Of a DNA stretch of 64,000 nt, positions 1 through 9,560 are shown in pieces. The DNA is from an uncultured Burkholderiales bacterium (lineage in GTDB: Bacteria > Pseudomonadota > Gammaproteobacteria > Burkholderiales > Thiobacillaceae), in NCBI GenBank assembly GCA_937949525.1, contig CALEDT010000008.1, positions 1 to 64,000 of the forward strand, in the 5' to 3' direction. Both the position numbers and the translations under genes were made by a program. Each line of letters begins with the position of its first letter. Within the stretch, counting starts at the first letter, position 1. Under the pieces are notes generated by a model that saw nothing but the letters and a program-made list of their open reading frames with translations, was not told the origin of the DNA and ran no database searches.

Positions 1-1131
1 GAAGGACAGCCGCAGATAGCCCTCGGCGCCGAAGGCGGAGCCGGGCACGGCAGCCACACCATGCTCCAGCAGATATTCGGTGAGGGCCAGATCGGTGGCC
101 GCCTTGAGCCTGCCGGCGTCATGCAGACGGCCGATCGCCTGACGCATGTCGGGGAAGGCGTAGAAGGCGCCGCCGCTTTCGGCACAACGCACACCCGGGA
201 GGGCATTGAGGCTGTCGACCACATAGCGATGACGCTCGCGGAAGGCCTGCACCATCGGGCGGATACAGCCCTGGTCGCCGTTGAGGGCCGCCTCGGCCGC
301 GACCTGGGAGATGGAGGTCGGGTTGGAGGTGCTCTGCGACTGGATGTTCTCCATGGCGGCGATGATGTCCGCCGGCCCGGCGGCATAGCCGATGCGCCAA
401 CCAGTCATGGCATAGGCCTTGGACACACCGTTGAGGACCATGGTGCGGTCATGGAGGTCGGGGCAGGCGTTGAGGATGTTGCTGAAGGGGATGTCGCCGA
501 GCAGGATGTGCTCGTACATGTCATCGGTGACGATGAGCACCTGCGGATGGCGGCGCAACACCTCCCCCAGGGCGGCAAGTTCCTCGCGGGTGTAGACCGC
601 GCCGGTGGGGTTGGACGGGCTGTTGATGACCAGCATGCGTGTGCGCGGGGTGATGGCCGCTTCAAGCTGTGCCGGCGTGATGCGAAAACCCTGCTCGATA
701 CCGGCCTCGACGATGACCGGCCGGCCATCGGCCAACAGCACGATGTCCGGGTAGGACACCCAGTAGGGTGCGGGGATGATGACCTCGTCACCCGGGTTGA
801 TGACCGCCTGCACCAGGTTGTAGAAGCTCTGCTTGCCGCCGCAGGAGACCAATACCTGTTTAGGTGTGTATTCGAGTCCGTTTTCCCGCTTGAACTTGGC
901 AACCACCGCCTGCTTGAGGCTGGGCGTGCCGCCGACCGCGGTGTATTTGGTGAAACCGCGTTGGATGGCGGCAATGGCCGCCGCCTTGATGTGATCAGGG
1001 GTGTCGAAGTCGGGTTCGCCCACGCCCAGGCTGATGATGTCGCGGCCCTCGGCCTTGAGCTGGGCGGCGCGCGCGGTGACGGCCAGGGTCGGGGAGGGCT
1101 TGATGTTGCGGACGCGGGCGGAGAGTTCCAA
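1..1131 (-). CDS. Pyridoxal-phosphate aspartate/aromatic aminotransferase (class I), C-terminus cut by window edge
   Basis: This is a class I aminotransferase that swaps the amino group between aspartate (or an aromatic amino acid) and a 2-oxo acid in the cytoplasm. The visible 377 residues contain the N-terminal [10 protein letters not shown] segment, the NPTGAVY loop, the DDMYEHI segment, and the PLP-lysine motif [13 protein letters not shown]. The fold runs on past the window edge. Family members are about 395 residues, so only some 20 are missing. The start is a TTG at 1131 with AAGG about 10 bases upstream; no ATG lies in frame before it. It diverges from uvrB with a gap of under 80 bases. 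The exact substrate (aspartate versus prephenate or aromatic) cannot be told from sequence. Confidence 0.9.
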   Translation of the reverse strand, partial: MELSARVRNIKPSPTLAVTARAAQLKAEGRDIISLGVGEPDFDTPDHIKAAAIAAIQRGFTKYTAVGGTPSLKQAVVAKFKRENGLEYTPKQVLVSCGGKQSFYNLVQAVINPGDEVIIPAPYWVSYPDIVLLADGRPVIVEAGIEQGFRITPAQLEAAITPRTRMLVINSPSNPTGAVYTREELAALGEVLRRHPQVLIVTDDMYEHILLGDIPFSNILNACPDLHDRTMVLNGVSKAYAMTGWRIGYAAGPADIIAAMENIQSQSTSNPTSISQVAAEAALNGDQGCIRPMVQAFRERHRYVVDSLNALPGVRCAESGGAFYAFPDMRQAIGRLHDAGRLKAATDLALTEYLLEHGVAAVPGSAFGAEGYLRLSF

Positions 1132-1177
1132 GGTGACTGCCTTTTGTGGTCGTGGCGCGCGGCATGCGCGGGGTATC

Positions 1178-3238
1178 ATGCAATGTTTTTGCGTGCGTGA
1201 TTTTAACGTGGCTGTCACCTTCCCCCATAGCCCCTTTGGCCTGAACCAGCCCTTCCCCCCGGCCGGCGACCAGCCGGAGGCGATAGAACGGCTGGTGGAC
1301 GGCATACGGCGGGGCATGCGCTGCCAGACCCTGCTGGGGGTGACCGGCTCGGGCAAGACCTTCACCATGGCCAACGTCATCGCCCGCCTGGGGCGGCCGG
1401 CCTTCGTCATGGCGCCGAACAAGACCCTTGCCGCCCAGCTCTACTCTGAGTTCCGGGAGTTCTTCCCGGACAACGCCGTGGAGTACTTCGTCTCCTACTA
1501 CGACTACTACCAGCCGGAGGCCTATGTGCCGGCGCGCGACCTGTTCATCGAGAAGGATTCCAGCGTCAACGAGCACATCGAGCAGATGCGCCTGTCCGCC
1601 ACCAAGGCGCTGCTGGAGCGGGAGGATTGCGTGATCGTCGCCACCGTGTCGGCCATCTACGGTATCGGCGATCCGGTGGATTACCACGGCATGATCCTGC
1701 ACCTGCGCCAGGGTGAGCGCATCGGCCAGCGCGACATCATCCGCCGACTGGCCGAGATGCAGTATCAGCGCAACGAGTTGGAGTTCAAGCGCGGCGTATT
1801 CCGTGTGCGTGGCGACGTGATCGACATCTTCCCGGCGGAACACGCGGAAACCGCGGTGCGCGTGTCGCTGTTCGACGACGAGGTGGAGAGCATCAGCGTG
1901 TTCGATCCGCTCACCGGCCAGGTGCATCACCGCGCGCCGCGCTTCACCGTGTATCCGTCCAGCCACTACGTGACGCCGCGCGAAACCGTGCTGACCGCGG
2001 TGGAGAACATCAAACTGGAGCTGGCCGAACGTCTGGACTACTTCCACGCTCGCAACAAACTGGTGGAGGCGCAGCGCATCGAGCAGCGCACGCGCTTCGA
2101 TCTGGAGATGCTGTCCGAGCTGGGCTTCTGCAAGGGCATCGAGAACTACTCCCGCCATTTGTCCGGGCGAAGGCCGGGCGCGCCGCCCCCGACCCTGATC
2201 GACTATCTGCCGCCCAACGCGTTGATGTTCATCGATGAATCGCATGTCACGGTGCCGCAGATCGGCGGTATGTTCAAGGGCGACCGGGCGCGCAAGGAGA
2301 ATCTGGTGGAGTACGGTTTCCGCCTGCCGTCGGCGCTGGACAACCGCCCGTTGCGCTTCGATGAGTTCGAACGTGTGATGCGCCAGACCGTGTTCGTGTC
2401 CGCCACGCCCGGATCCTACGAGGTCAAGCATCAGCAGCGCGTGGTGGAACAGGTGGTGCGGCCCACCGGCCTGGTCGATCCGGTGATCGAGGTACGGCCC
2501 GTGGCCACGCAGGTGGATGACCTGATGTCGGCCATCAACGTGCGTACCGCGCGCGGCGAACGGGTGATGGTGACGACGCTGACCAAGCGCATGGCCGAGC
2601 AGCTCACCGAGTATCTGGCCGACCATGGCATCAAGGTGCGTTATCTGCACTCCGACATCGATACGGTCGAGCGTGTGGAGATCATCCGCGACCTGCGCCT
2701 GGGGGTTTTCGACGTGCTGATCGGCATCAATCTGTTGCGCGAGGGTCTGGACATCCCGGAGGTGTCGCTGGTGGCCATTCTGGATGCGGACAAGGAAGGG
2801 TTCCTGCGCTCCGAACGCTCGCTGATCCAGACCATGGGGCGCGCCGCGCGCCACCTCAACGGCACGGCGATCCTGTATGCCGACACCATCACCGATTCGA
2901 TGCGCCGCGCCATCGACGAAACCGAGCGCCGCCGCGCCAAGCAACTGGCGTTCAATGTCGCGCACGGCATCGTGCCCAGGGGGGTGTCCAAGCGCATCAA
3001 GGACATCATCGACGGTGTGTATGACGTGGAGGCCGCGCAGCAGGCCATGGAAATGGCGCAGACGCGGGCACGTTATCAGAGCATGAGCGAGAAGGAGATG
3101 ACGCGCGAGATCAAGCGTCTGGAAAAGGACATGCTCGCCGCCGCGCAGAACCTGGAGTTCGAGCGGGCCGCGGAACTGCGTGACCGCATGCGCGCGCTCA
3201 AACGCGAACTGTTCGGCGTTGACGAGCCGGATGCTTGA
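1178..3238 (+). CDS. uvrB: Excinuclease ABC subunit B (UvrB)
   Basis: UvrB is the damage-verifying helicase-like subunit of nucleotide excision repair. It is loaded by UvrA and recruits UvrC. The sequence shows GDQPEAI near the start, Walker A (GVTGSGKT), the beta-hairpin region with [11 protein letters not shown], the DEAH-type motif (FIDESHVT), the helicase C-terminal motifs ([22 protein letters not shown]), and a C-terminal UVR domain ([15 protein letters not shown]). ATG 1178 gives 686 residues. GTG 1208 gives 676, closer to the usual length of about 673, and is a real alternative. Neither has a strong ribosome binding site. It is transcribed away from the aminotransferase, and the DMT transporter runs toward it. 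Confidence 0.97.
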   Translation: MQCFCVRDFNVAVTFPHSPFGLNQPFPPAGDQPEAIERLVDGIRRGMRCQTLLGVTGSGKTFTMANVIARLGRPAFVMAPNKTLAAQLYSEFREFFPDNAVEYFVSYYDYYQPEAYVPARDLFIEKDSSVNEHIEQMRLSATKALLEREDCVIVATVSAIYGIGDPVDYHGMILHLRQGERIGQRDIIRRLAEMQYQRNELEFKRGVFRVRGDVIDIFPAEHAETAVRVSLFDDEVESISVFDPLTGQVHHRAPRFTVYPSSHYVTPRETVLTAVENIKLELAERLDYFHARNKLVEAQRIEQRTRFDLEMLSELGFCKGIENYSRHLSGRRPGAPPPTLIDYLPPNALMFIDESHVTVPQIGGMFKGDRARKENLVEYGFRLPSALDNRPLRFDEFERVMRQTVFVSATPGSYEVKHQQRVVEQVVRPTGLVDPVIEVRPVATQVDDLMSAINVRTARGERVMVTTLTKRMAEQLTEYLADHGIKVRYLHSDIDTVERVEIIRDLRLGVFDVLIGINLLREGLDIPEVSLVAILDADKEGFLRSERSLIQTMGRAARHLNGTAILYADTITDSMRRAIDETERRRAKQLAFNVAHGIVPRGVSKRIKDIIDGVYDVEAAQQAMEMAQTRARYQSMSEKEMTREIKRLEKDMLAAAQNLEFERAAELRDRMRALKRELFGVDEPDA

Positions 3239-3286
3239 GCGGGGCGAGGCAGTGCATGGCGCAACCGGCCTGGTGAGCGCCACGCG

Positions 3287-4159
3287 TCACGACACGATCA
3301 GCGCCACGCCGGCCACCATCATCGCGGCCGCGGACAGATGGCGCGCCAGGCGGGTTTCCGCGAACAGCCAGGCGCCCAGCAGGATGCCGATGAGGATGCT
3401 GGTGCGCTTCACCGAGATCATGTAGGCGACCTGAACCCGCTCGATGGCCAGGAAGTGCGTGATCACCATCGCCGCCATCAGGCCGGCGACCACCCCGTGG
3501 CGCCAATCCGGACGCCACAGCGCGCGCACCGCCGTGGGTTCGCGCCAGGCGAACACCACGATGGTGAACGCGCCGAGCAGGACGAAATACAGCGGGCCGA
3601 ACTGCAACGCCGGCATGTAGTGCAAGGCGCCCTTGCCCAGTACCGCGGTCACGCTGTAGATGGCTGCCACCGCCAGCATCAGGCGCGAGCCGCGTTCCCG
3701 CGCGATGGCGCGCAGCGGCGCCAGCCAGGTGTGCGGTGCGCGCAGGCGCGCAGATTCCAGGTTGAGTACATAGGCGCCCACGCATACCAGCACGATGCCG
3801 GCCAGACCGCGGGACGACACCTGTTCGCCGAGCAATAGCGAGCTGGTGACCACGGTGAACACCGGGGTGAAGGCGAGATAGGGCAGGGTCAGCGCCAATG
3901 GGCTGTCGCGTATCGCCACCACGTAGAGCAACATCGCCAGCAGCTCCAGCGGCAGCGCCAGCCCGACCCAGCCCCAGAAGGCCGGCGGCACGGCGGGCGG
4001 CGGATGCCACGCCACCATGGGCAGCAGCAGCACGCCGGTGATGCCGATGCGCACCAGCACCAGCTCGGCGGCGGCGTAGCCGGGCAGCAGTTTCTTGGTC
4101 ATGGCGTCGGCCAGCGCCAGGCTGAGCGCGCACAGCAAGGCCAGTGGCAGCCAATCCAC
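3287..4159 (-). CDS. DMT-superfamily (EamA/RhaT-like) permease
   Basis: A 290-residue inner-membrane protein with about ten hydrophobic segments arranged as two EamA-like halves. The first half begins MDWLPLALLCAL and has the family-typical LTLPYLAFTPVFT stretch. The second contains THFLAIERVQVAYMISVKRTSILIGILLGAW, where a small helix-polar pattern is repeated as in drug/metabolite transporters. Such proteins export or import small metabolites, but the substrate cannot be inferred here. It is a single gene, convergent with uvrB (48-base gap), and preceded by about 250 bases without a gene. Confidence 0.85.
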   Translation of the reverse strand: MDWLPLALLCALSLALADAMTKKLLPGYAAAELVLVRIGITGVLLLPMVAWHPPPAVPPAFWGWVGLALPLELLAMLLYVVAIRDSPLALTLPYLAFTPVFTVVTSSLLLGEQVSSRGLAGIVLVCVGAYVLNLESARLRAPHTWLAPLRAIARERGSRLMLAVAAIYSVTAVLGKGALHYMPALQFGPLYFVLLGAFTIVVFAWREPTAVRALWRPDWRHGVVAGLMAAMVITHFLAIERVQVAYMISVKRTSILIGILLGAWLFAETRLARHLSAAAMMVAGVALIVS

Positions 4160-4412
4160 GGCGGACGCGCGCCGTCAACCCCGATCCCTGCGCTGCGCCA
4201 GTGCCGCCGCGGTGCGCGCGGCGCCGTTCTGGCGGCGGTCCCGGCGGTGCAGGTCAAAACCCGGCAGGACCACCAGGCCGGCGAAAGGATGAGGCTGCCC
4301 GAATGTCCGACGTGGCGATGGACGATAGCGAGACATCGCCGGTCGATTGTGGTCAAGGGCTGTCATTGGTAATGTGCCAAGATTTTGTTTCGCATGGATG
4401 CCTGAAATCACG

Positions 4413-4913
4413 ATGAGTGCCCAATTCAAGGTCAGTGTCTTGTTCGTCTGCATGGGCAACATCTGCCGCTCGCCCACGGCCGAGGGTGTGTTCCGCGCGC
4501 GGGTGCGCGCCGCCGGCCTGGAGCGGCATATCCGCATCGATTCCGCGGGCACGCACGACTACCACGTCGGTCGGCCGCCGGATGCGCGCGCGCGCGAGGC
4601 GGCCAGCCACCGCGGCTATGATCTGGACGAGCTGCGTGCGCGTCAGGTGAGCGCGGCCGATTTCGCCGACTTCGATCTGGTGCTGGCCATGGACAGGGAC
4701 AATCTGGCGTCGCTCCGGCGACGCTGTCCCGCCGAGCATCAGCACAAGCTGCGCCTGTTCCTGTCGTTCAGCCGCCGCTTTCCCAATCTGGAGGTGCCAG
4801 ACCCCTATTACGGCGGTCGGCAGGGTTTCCAGCAGGTGCTGGACATGGTGGAGGACGCCGCCGCCGGCCTGCTCGACGAACTGACGCGGCTTCACGCGTT
4901 GTCGCCGACGTAA
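4413..4913 (+). CDS. Low-molecular-weight protein-tyrosine-phosphatase family
   Basis: A 166-residue cytoplasmic phosphatase of the low-molecular-weight PTP / arsenate reductase fold. The P-loop is VCMGNICRS (nucleophile Cys13, Arg19), and the general-acid motif appears as PDPYYGG near residue 130. That DPYY form is typical of true LMW-PTPs rather than ArsC. The chosen ATG 4413 gives the canonical short lead before the P-loop; an in-frame ATG at 4398 would add five residues. The last 22 bases overlap the convergent metallo-hydrolase gene. The physiological substrate is unknown; relatives act on tyrosine kinases of capsule export or on small phosphates. Confidence 0.92.
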   Translation: MSAQFKVSVLFVCMGNICRSPTAEGVFRARVRAAGLERHIRIDSAGTHDYHVGRPPDARAREAASHRGYDLDELRARQVSAADFADFDLVLAMDRDNLASLRRRCPAEHQHKLRLFLSFSRRFPNLEVPDPYYGGRQGFQQVLDMVEDAAAGLLDELTRLHALSPT

Positions 4914-5530
4914 GGGTTGTCGCGCCGTTCGGCGCCGAACGTGCTCATCGGACCGTGGCCGGGGACGAAGGCGACGTCGTCACCGAGTGGAAACAACTTG
5001 TCCCGAATGGCCGCGAGCAGTGCCCGGTGGTCGCCACGCGGAAAGTCGGTACGGCCGATGCTGCCTTGAAACAGCACGTCGCCGACCAGGGCGATGCGGC
5101 TGGCGGCATCGTGGAACACCACGTGCCCGGGGGTGTGGCCGGGGCAGTGCAGCACGTCGAGGGCGACGTCGCCGACCATCACGCGGTCGCCGTCTTGCAG
5201 CCAGCGGTCGGGCGTGAACGCTTCGGTGGGTGGAAAGCCGAACATCTGCGCCTGGGTGGGCAGCAGTTGCAGCCAGAAGGCGTCCTCGCGCTGCGGTCCG
5301 ACGATCGGCACGTTCAGGCTACGGGAGAGTTCCAGCGCGCCGCCGACATGGTCGAGATGGCCGTGCGTGAGCAGGACCAGATCGAGCGCGACACCGGCCT
5401 GCGTGACCGCGGCGAGCAGGCGTTCGACCTCGCCACCGGGGTCGACCAGCGCCGCGCGGCCGGTGCGCTCGCACCACAGCAGCGTGCAGTTCTGCTGGTA
5501 GGGCGTGACCGGGTGGATGCTGTAGCGCAT
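4892..5530 (-). CDS. MBL-fold metallo-hydrolase (glyoxalase II-like, YcbL type)
   Basis: A 212-residue cytoplasmic hydrolase with the metallo-beta-lactamase fold. The metal motif THGHLDH (His56, His58, Asp60, His61) is intact. Further ligands follow in HCPGHTPGH, in LVGDVLFQGSIGRTDFP and in the C-terminal VPGHGP. Length and the GSIGRTD segment match the single-domain glyoxalase-II-like YcbL group, which hydrolyses thioesters such as S-lactoylglutathione. It is five bases downstream of the alkene reductase gene, so the two are probably co-transcribed, perhaps as an electrophile detoxification pair (inference). Confidence 0.93.
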   Translation of the reverse strand: MRYSIHPVTPYQQNCTLLWCERTGRAALVDPGGEVERLLAAVTQAGVALDLVLLTHGHLDHVGGALELSRSLNVPIVGPQREDAFWLQLLPTQAQMFGFPPTEAFTPDRWLQDGDRVMVGDVALDVLHCPGHTPGHVVFHDAASRIALVGDVLFQGSIGRTDFPRGDHRALLAAIRDKLFPLGDDVAFVPGHGPMSTFGAERRDNPYVGDNA

Positions 5531-5535
5531 GGGTT

Positions 5536-6624
5536 TCAGCGTGCTTCGAGAAACGGATAATCGGTATAGCCGCGCGCGTCGCCGCCGTAGAACGTGGCGA
5601 AGTCGGGGGCGTTGAGCGGGGCATCGCGACGCAGCCGTTCGGGCAGATCGGGATTGGCCAGGAAGGGTACGCCGAAGGCGATCAGGTCGGCCTGGCCGGC
5701 GGCCAGCACGGCGTTGGCGCGCGCCTTGTCGTAGCCGGCGTTGGCCATGTACACGCCGCGCCAGTAGCGGCGCAGTTCCAGCGGTTCGAAGAACGGCCCG
5801 GCCGCGCCCGGCGATTCGCGTCCCATTTCCGTGACATGCAGCCAGGCCAGACCGTAACCATCGAGCAACTGTACGACGCGCGTGAACGTGGCGCGCGGGT
5901 CGCTGTCGCGCATGTCGTTGAACGGCTGCACCGGTGACAGGCGCACGCCGACGCGTGCGCTGCCGATTGCGGCGCAGACCGCATCCAGCACTTCCAGCAA
6001 CAGGCGGGCGCGGGCGTCGATGCTGCCGCCATAGGCGTCGTCACGCCGGTTGCTGCCGTCGCGCAGGAACTCGTCGAGCAGATAACCGTTGGCGGCGTGG
6101 ACTTCGACCCCATCGAACCCGGCGGCCATGGCGTTCTCCGCCGCCCGCCGGTAATCCGCGATCAGGCCGGGAAATTCGTCGACGCTCAGCGCGCGCGGCG
6201 TGACGAAGGGTTTGGGTCCCTCGTAGGTGTAGGCTTCGCCGGTCGGGGCGATGGGCGAGGGCGCCACCGGCAGCGCGCCATGCGGCTGCAGATCGGGGTG
6301 CGATACCCGGCCGACGTGCCAGAGCTGACAGACCATGCGTCCGCCGTCGGCATGAACGGCATCGGTCACCATGCGCCAGCCTTCGACCTGCTCGGCGCTC
6401 CAGATGCCCGGCGTGAACGGATAACCCACGGCCTGGGGCGAGATGCAGGTGGCTTCGCTGATGATCAGGCCGGCCGTGGCGCGCTGACGGTAATACTCGG
6501 CCTGCAACGGGCCGGGCACACCCGCGCGGCTGGCGCGGTTGCGCGTGAGCGGCGCCATCACCAGGCGGTTGGGCAGGCCGAGGGCGCCGAGCTGGAGCGG
6601 CGTGAACAGGTCGATGTCGGGCAT
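5536..6624 (-). CDS. nemA: Old yellow enzyme family alkene reductase (NemA-like)
   Basis: A 362-residue FMN-dependent TIM-barrel ene-reductase that uses NAD(P)H to reduce activated alkenes, quinones, N-ethylmaleimide or nitro esters. The motifs are MAPLTRNRA (FMN-contacting Thr), the substrate-binding pair HAANGYLLDEFLRDGSN (His/Asn), YGGSIDARARLLLEVLDAV, and the C-terminal FGVPFLANPDLPERLR phosphate-binding region. Full length for the family. It starts 143 bases from the divergent thioredoxin-HEAT gene and leads directly into the glyoxalase-II-like gene. In E. coli nemA is paired with glyoxalase genes, so the pairing seen here is in keeping with electrophile stress. Confidence 0.93.
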   Translation of the reverse strand: MPDIDLFTPLQLGALGLPNRLVMAPLTRNRASRAGVPGPLQAEYYRQRATAGLIISEATCISPQAVGYPFTPGIWSAEQVEGWRMVTDAVHADGGRMVCQLWHVGRVSHPDLQPHGALPVAPSPIAPTGEAYTYEGPKPFVTPRALSVDEFPGLIADYRRAAENAMAAGFDGVEVHAANGYLLDEFLRDGSNRRDDAYGGSIDARARLLLEVLDAVCAAIGSARVGVRLSPVQPFNDMRDSDPRATFTRVVQLLDGYGLAWLHVTEMGRESPGAAGPFFEPLELRRYWRGVYMANAGYDKARANAVLAAGQADLIAFGVPFLANPDLPERLRRDAPLNAPDFATFYGGDARGYTDYPFLEAR

Positions 6625-6767
6625 CGTCGGGATTCCTTGGTGGTTGATGTCAAACGTGGTCCTGGTCCCCCTCCGCCAGGCGGGATACCACTCGGCACGC
6701 CCGTTGGCGTGATCCGGCGTGCGAAAAGTACACTAAGCCGCATTGCCCTGCACCGTCCTTTCATGTC

Positions 6768-7415
6768 ATGTCTTCCTCTGTCGCGCCGGATGCCCTGATG
6801 TTCCTGAGCTCTGCTTGCCCGCACTGCGCCGGCGTGCTGGCCGGCCTTGCCGACCTGCTCAAGCGCGGGGTGATCGGGCGCCTGGAGGCGGTGAATCTGG
6901 ACCATCATGCCGATGCGGCCGCCGACCAGGGCGTGCGTTCGGTGCCCTGGGTGCGACTGGGGCCGTTCGTGTTGACCGGCGCGCGCGGCAGCGGCGAACT
7001 GGAAATCTGGGCCCGGCGCGCGCGCGGCAACGAGGGCATGGCGGATGCCCTGCACGATCTGCTGAAAACGGGTGATCTGGCGCAGGTGCAGGCGCTGTTG
7101 GTGGAAGATCCGGCACGCCTGTGCGCGCTGTTGCCCATCGTCGCCAATGCAAAGGCCCGTATCAACGTGCGCCTGGGTGCCGGCGTGGCTTTCGAGGAAC
7201 ACGCCGGCAGTGCGGCGCTGCGCGCGCTGGTGCCGGCGCTGGGGGAGCTGGCCCGGCACGCGGATGCGCGCGTGCGCGCCGATGCCTGCCACTACCTGGG
7301 TCTGAGCCGCGACCCGTCGGCGCGGGCGTGGCTGAACGCGGCGCTCGAGGACGACGACGCCTCGGTGCGCGAGATCGCTGCCGACAGCCTCGCCGTGCTG
7401 GGAGAAGCCGAATGA
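6768..7415 (+). CDS. Thioredoxin-fold / HEAT-repeat fusion protein
   Basis: A 215-residue cytoplasmic protein with no signal peptide. Residues 9-85 form a thioredoxin-like domain with a DsbA-type active site CPHC (Cys17, Cys20) and a cis-proline-like VPWVRL. Residues 105-214 read as short helical repeats (LVPALGELARHADARVRADACHYLG, then ASVREIAADSLAVLG), typical of HEAT repeats. The HEAT part suggests a protein-docking surface that gives a dithiol domain its target. The stop overlaps the start of the aldehyde dehydrogenase (ATGA), so translation is coupled. Function is not known. Confidence 0.75.
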   Translation: MSSSVAPDALMFLSSACPHCAGVLAGLADLLKRGVIGRLEAVNLDHHADAAADQGVRSVPWVRLGPFVLTGARGSGELEIWARRARGNEGMADALHDLLKTGDLAQVQALLVEDPARLCALLPIVANAKARINVRLGAGVAFEEHAGSAALRALVPALGELARHADARVRADACHYLGLSRDPSARAWLNAALEDDDASVREIAADSLAVLGEAE

Positions 7416-8866
7416 AGGAGGCCCTTGCAGCCGATTGGTGGCAGCCGCGGGTATTGATCGACGGCGCATGGCGCGTCGCCAGCAGCGGCGCGACGCTGGC
7501 GGTGCACAATCCGGCCGATGGCGCGCGCCTTGGCTTGGTGCCGGATCTCGACGCCGCCGACGTCGATGCCGCGATCGCCGCCGCCGCGCGCGCCTTGCCG
7601 GACTGGCGGGCCGTGCCCGCGCACGAACGCGGTGCCCTGCTGCGGCGCTGGCATGACCTGGTGCTGGCGCATGCCGACGAGCTGGCCGCGGTGATCACCT
7701 GCGAGCAAGGCAAGCCGCTGGCGGAGGCGCGTGGCGAGGTGAGCTATGCGGCCGGTTTCCTCGCCTGGTTTGCCGAGGAGGGCCGGCGTGTTATGGGGCA
7801 GGTGATCCCTTCGCCCTGGCCGGAGCGGCGCATCGTCACGCTGAAACAGCCGATCGGCGTGGCCGCTTTGATCACGCCGTGGAACTTTCCCGCCGCCATG
7901 CTCACGCGCAAGGCCGGCGCGGCATTGGCCGCGGGTTGCACGGTGGTGGCCAAGCCGTCGTCGAAGACGCCGTTCACCGCGCTGGCGCTGGCGCATCTGG
8001 CGCAACGCGCCGGCCTGCCGCCCGGGGTGCTGAATCTGGTCACGGGCGATGCCGCGCGCATCGGCGCGCAACTGTGCGCGGATACGCGAATACGCAAGCT
8101 GTCGTTCACGGGTTCCACCGTCACCGGCCGCCGACTCATGGCGGCCTGCGCCGACACGGTGAAGAGCGTATCGCTGGAACTGGGCGGCAACGCACCGTTC
8201 ATCGTGTTCGACGATGCCGACCTCGATGCCGCCGTCGCCGGTGCGCTCGCATCCAAGTACCGCAATGCCGGGCAGACCTGCGTGTGCGCCAACCGGCTGA
8301 TGGCGCAGGCCGGCATCCATGATGCCTTCGTCGAGCGGCTGGCGCGGGCAGTGTCGGCGCTCAAGGTGGGCGATGGACTGCAACCGGGGATCGAGGTGGG
8401 GCCGTTGATCGATGCCGGCGCGGTCAGCCAGGTGGAGGCGCACATCGCCGAGGCGGTGGCGCGCGGCGCCCGTATCGCCTGTGGCGGCGCGCGTCACCCG
8501 CTCGGCGGCAATTTCTTCCAGCCCACCGTGCTGGCCGACGTGCGCCCTGACATGCGGGTGTGCCGGGAGGAGACCTTCGGCCCGGTGGCGCCGGTGATCC
8601 GTTTCGACGGCGAGGACGAAGCCATCCGCCTCGCCAACGACAGCGAGTACGGCCTCGCCGCCTATTGTTACGCGCGCGACATGGCGCGGGTATGGCGGGT
8701 GGCCGAGGCGCTGGAGTACGGCCTGGTCGGCGTCAACGCCGGCGTGATTTCCACCGAGGTGGCGCCGTTCGGCGGCGTCAAGCAGTCCGGCATCGGCCGC
8801 GAGGGCGGCAGCGAAGGGATCGAGGCATACCTGGAAACCAAGTATGTGTGTCTGGGCGGTCTGTAG
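7412..8866 (+). CDS. gabD: NAD(P)-dependent succinate-semialdehyde dehydrogenase
   Basis: A 484-residue aldehyde dehydrogenase that oxidises succinate semialdehyde to succinate. It shows ITPWNFPAAMLTRKAGAALAAG, the cofactor-binding FTGSTVTGR, the general base Glu256 in LELGGN, the nucleophile Cys290 in GQTCVCANR, and the C-terminal FGGVKQSGIGREGG. The extra cysteine two residues after the nucleophile is typical of SSADH, where it forms a redox-switch disulfide. The gene overlaps the thioredoxin-HEAT gene by four bases. A dithiol partner for a redox-switched enzyme is an attractive but untested idea. No gabT or gabP is nearby. Confidence 0.93.
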   Translation: MKEALAADWWQPRVLIDGAWRVASSGATLAVHNPADGARLGLVPDLDAADVDAAIAAAARALPDWRAVPAHERGALLRRWHDLVLAHADELAAVITCEQGKPLAEARGEVSYAAGFLAWFAEEGRRVMGQVIPSPWPERRIVTLKQPIGVAALITPWNFPAAMLTRKAGAALAAGCTVVAKPSSKTPFTALALAHLAQRAGLPPGVLNLVTGDAARIGAQLCADTRIRKLSFTGSTVTGRRLMAACADTVKSVSLELGGNAPFIVFDDADLDAAVAGALASKYRNAGQTCVCANRLMAQAGIHDAFVERLARAVSALKVGDGLQPGIEVGPLIDAGAVSQVEAHIAEAVARGARIACGGARHPLGGNFFQPTVLADVRPDMRVCREETFGPVAPVIRFDGEDEAIRLANDSEYGLAAYCYARDMARVWRVAEALEYGLVGVNAGVISTEVAPFGGVKQSGIGREGGSEGIEAYLETKYVCLGGL

Positions 8867-8947
8867 CGAGTTCTGAACCCGGTCGCAGCGTAGTAACTTC
8901 AATGGGCGCGTCATGGCCGTGCGACTCTGGCGATGACGATCTTCCCT

Positions 8948-8982
8948 CGTCATTGCGGGGAACGGGGCAACGCGGCAATCCA
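8948..8982 (+). repeat. Dispersed hairpin repeat, copy 1
   Basis: CGTCATTGC at the left and GCAATCC at the right enclose an 18-base G-rich loop; ATTGC (8952-8956) pairs with GCAAT (8975-8979). It resembles the widespread proteobacterial intergenic repeat of the form CGTCATTGCGAGG...GCAATCC. Related copies lie near 16101 (reversed) and 26213. Confidence 0.6.
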
Positions 8983-9093
8983 ATGGCAACCGTCGCGCCG
9001 GTATGGTACCGGTATGGTCTCGTCGCGCGGACAAAGACGTGTTGCAACTGCGACGGGGATGCACGGACGACGTGCGCACGGCCATTGTCGCGA

Positions 9094-9122
9094 TTGACAA
9101 TATTAGTAAATTCGAACATTAT
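9094..9122 (+). promoter_or_regulatory. Sigma70-type promoter of the cytochrome operon
   Basis: A perfect -35 (TTGACA, 9094-9099) is separated by 17 bases from CATTAT (9117-9122, four of six matches to the -10 consensus). The region is unusually AT-rich for this genome. The predicted transcript starts near 9129 and gives a leader of about 49 bases before the ATG at 9178. Confidence 0.6.
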
Positions 9123-9177
9123 CGAACCCGATTTTTGTCGCAGTTTGTCTTGTACACTTACCCACTTAGGAGAAACC

Positions 9178-9549
9178 ATGAAAACCCTGTCCATCGCGCT
9201 CGCTGCTGCGCTCGCCGTCGCCACTCTGCCTGCCTTCGCCGGCAACGCCGCGGCCGGCAAGGAGAAGTCCATCGGTTGCGTCGCCTGCCACGGCAACGAT
9301 GTGTTCCCCGGCATCTTCTACACGCTGCAACTGGCCGGCCGCAACGCCGACAAGCTGACGGTGAAGACCATGAAGTACAAGAACCTGAAGATCGTGCACC
9401 CGATGATGAATGCCGCGGTGCTGCTGTGGAACGAAAAGGATATCGAGGACATCTCCGCCTACTACCAGTCGCTCGGCAAGCCGGTGTTCAGCTCGCCGCT
9501 GATCACCATCAAGGGTGACGACGACGACGACAAGATCGCGGCCCGTTAA
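9178..9549 (+). CDS. Periplasmic monoheme cytochrome c
   Basis: A 123-residue secreted class I-like cytochrome c. A signal peptide (MKTLSIALAAALAVATLPAFA) is followed by the heme motif CVACH (residues 34-38), and a likely axial methionine lies in HPMMNAAV. The C-terminus is strongly acidic (DDDDDK), which could dock a basic partner. The start is fixed by AGGAG eight bases before the ATG. It is the first gene of a four-gene cytochrome operon and probably shuttles electrons between the membrane cytochrome b and the SHP/DHC pair (inference). Confidence 0.88.
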   Translation: MKTLSIALAAALAVATLPAFAGNAAAGKEKSIGCVACHGNDVFPGIFYTLQLAGRNADKLTVKTMKYKNLKIVHPMMNAAVLLWNEKDIEDISAYYQSLGKPVFSSPLITIKGDDDDDKIAAR

Positions 9550-9560
9550 GGCGTTACGCC

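Larger units (their letters stand above)
8867..9177. other. Intergenic gap (311 bases) before the cytochrome operon
   Basis: No coding region is supported here. The gap holds one copy of the dispersed hairpin repeat (8948-8982). It also holds the sigma70-type promoter at 9094-9122 and a short AT-rich leader ending in AGGAG before the cytochrome gene. A second weaker promoter-like pair (TTTTTG, then TACACT) lies nearer the gene, around 9133-9160. Confidence 0.6.

Noticed and set aside
1174-1179. TATCAT as a -10 for uvrB
   Set aside because: No acceptable -35 at 16-18 bases, and it overlaps the preferred ATG, so it cannot be used to decide the start with confidence.
995-3283. A 762-codon open frame on the minus strand opposite uvrB
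   Set aside because: It mirrors uvrB exactly; high-GC coding often leaves long antisense frames, and the translation has no family motif and a skewed His/Arg-rich composition.
4160-4412. Possible RNA gene in the gap before the phosphatase
   Set aside because: GC-rich with some local pairing, but no tRNA arms, no T-loop consensus and no clear terminator could be seen.
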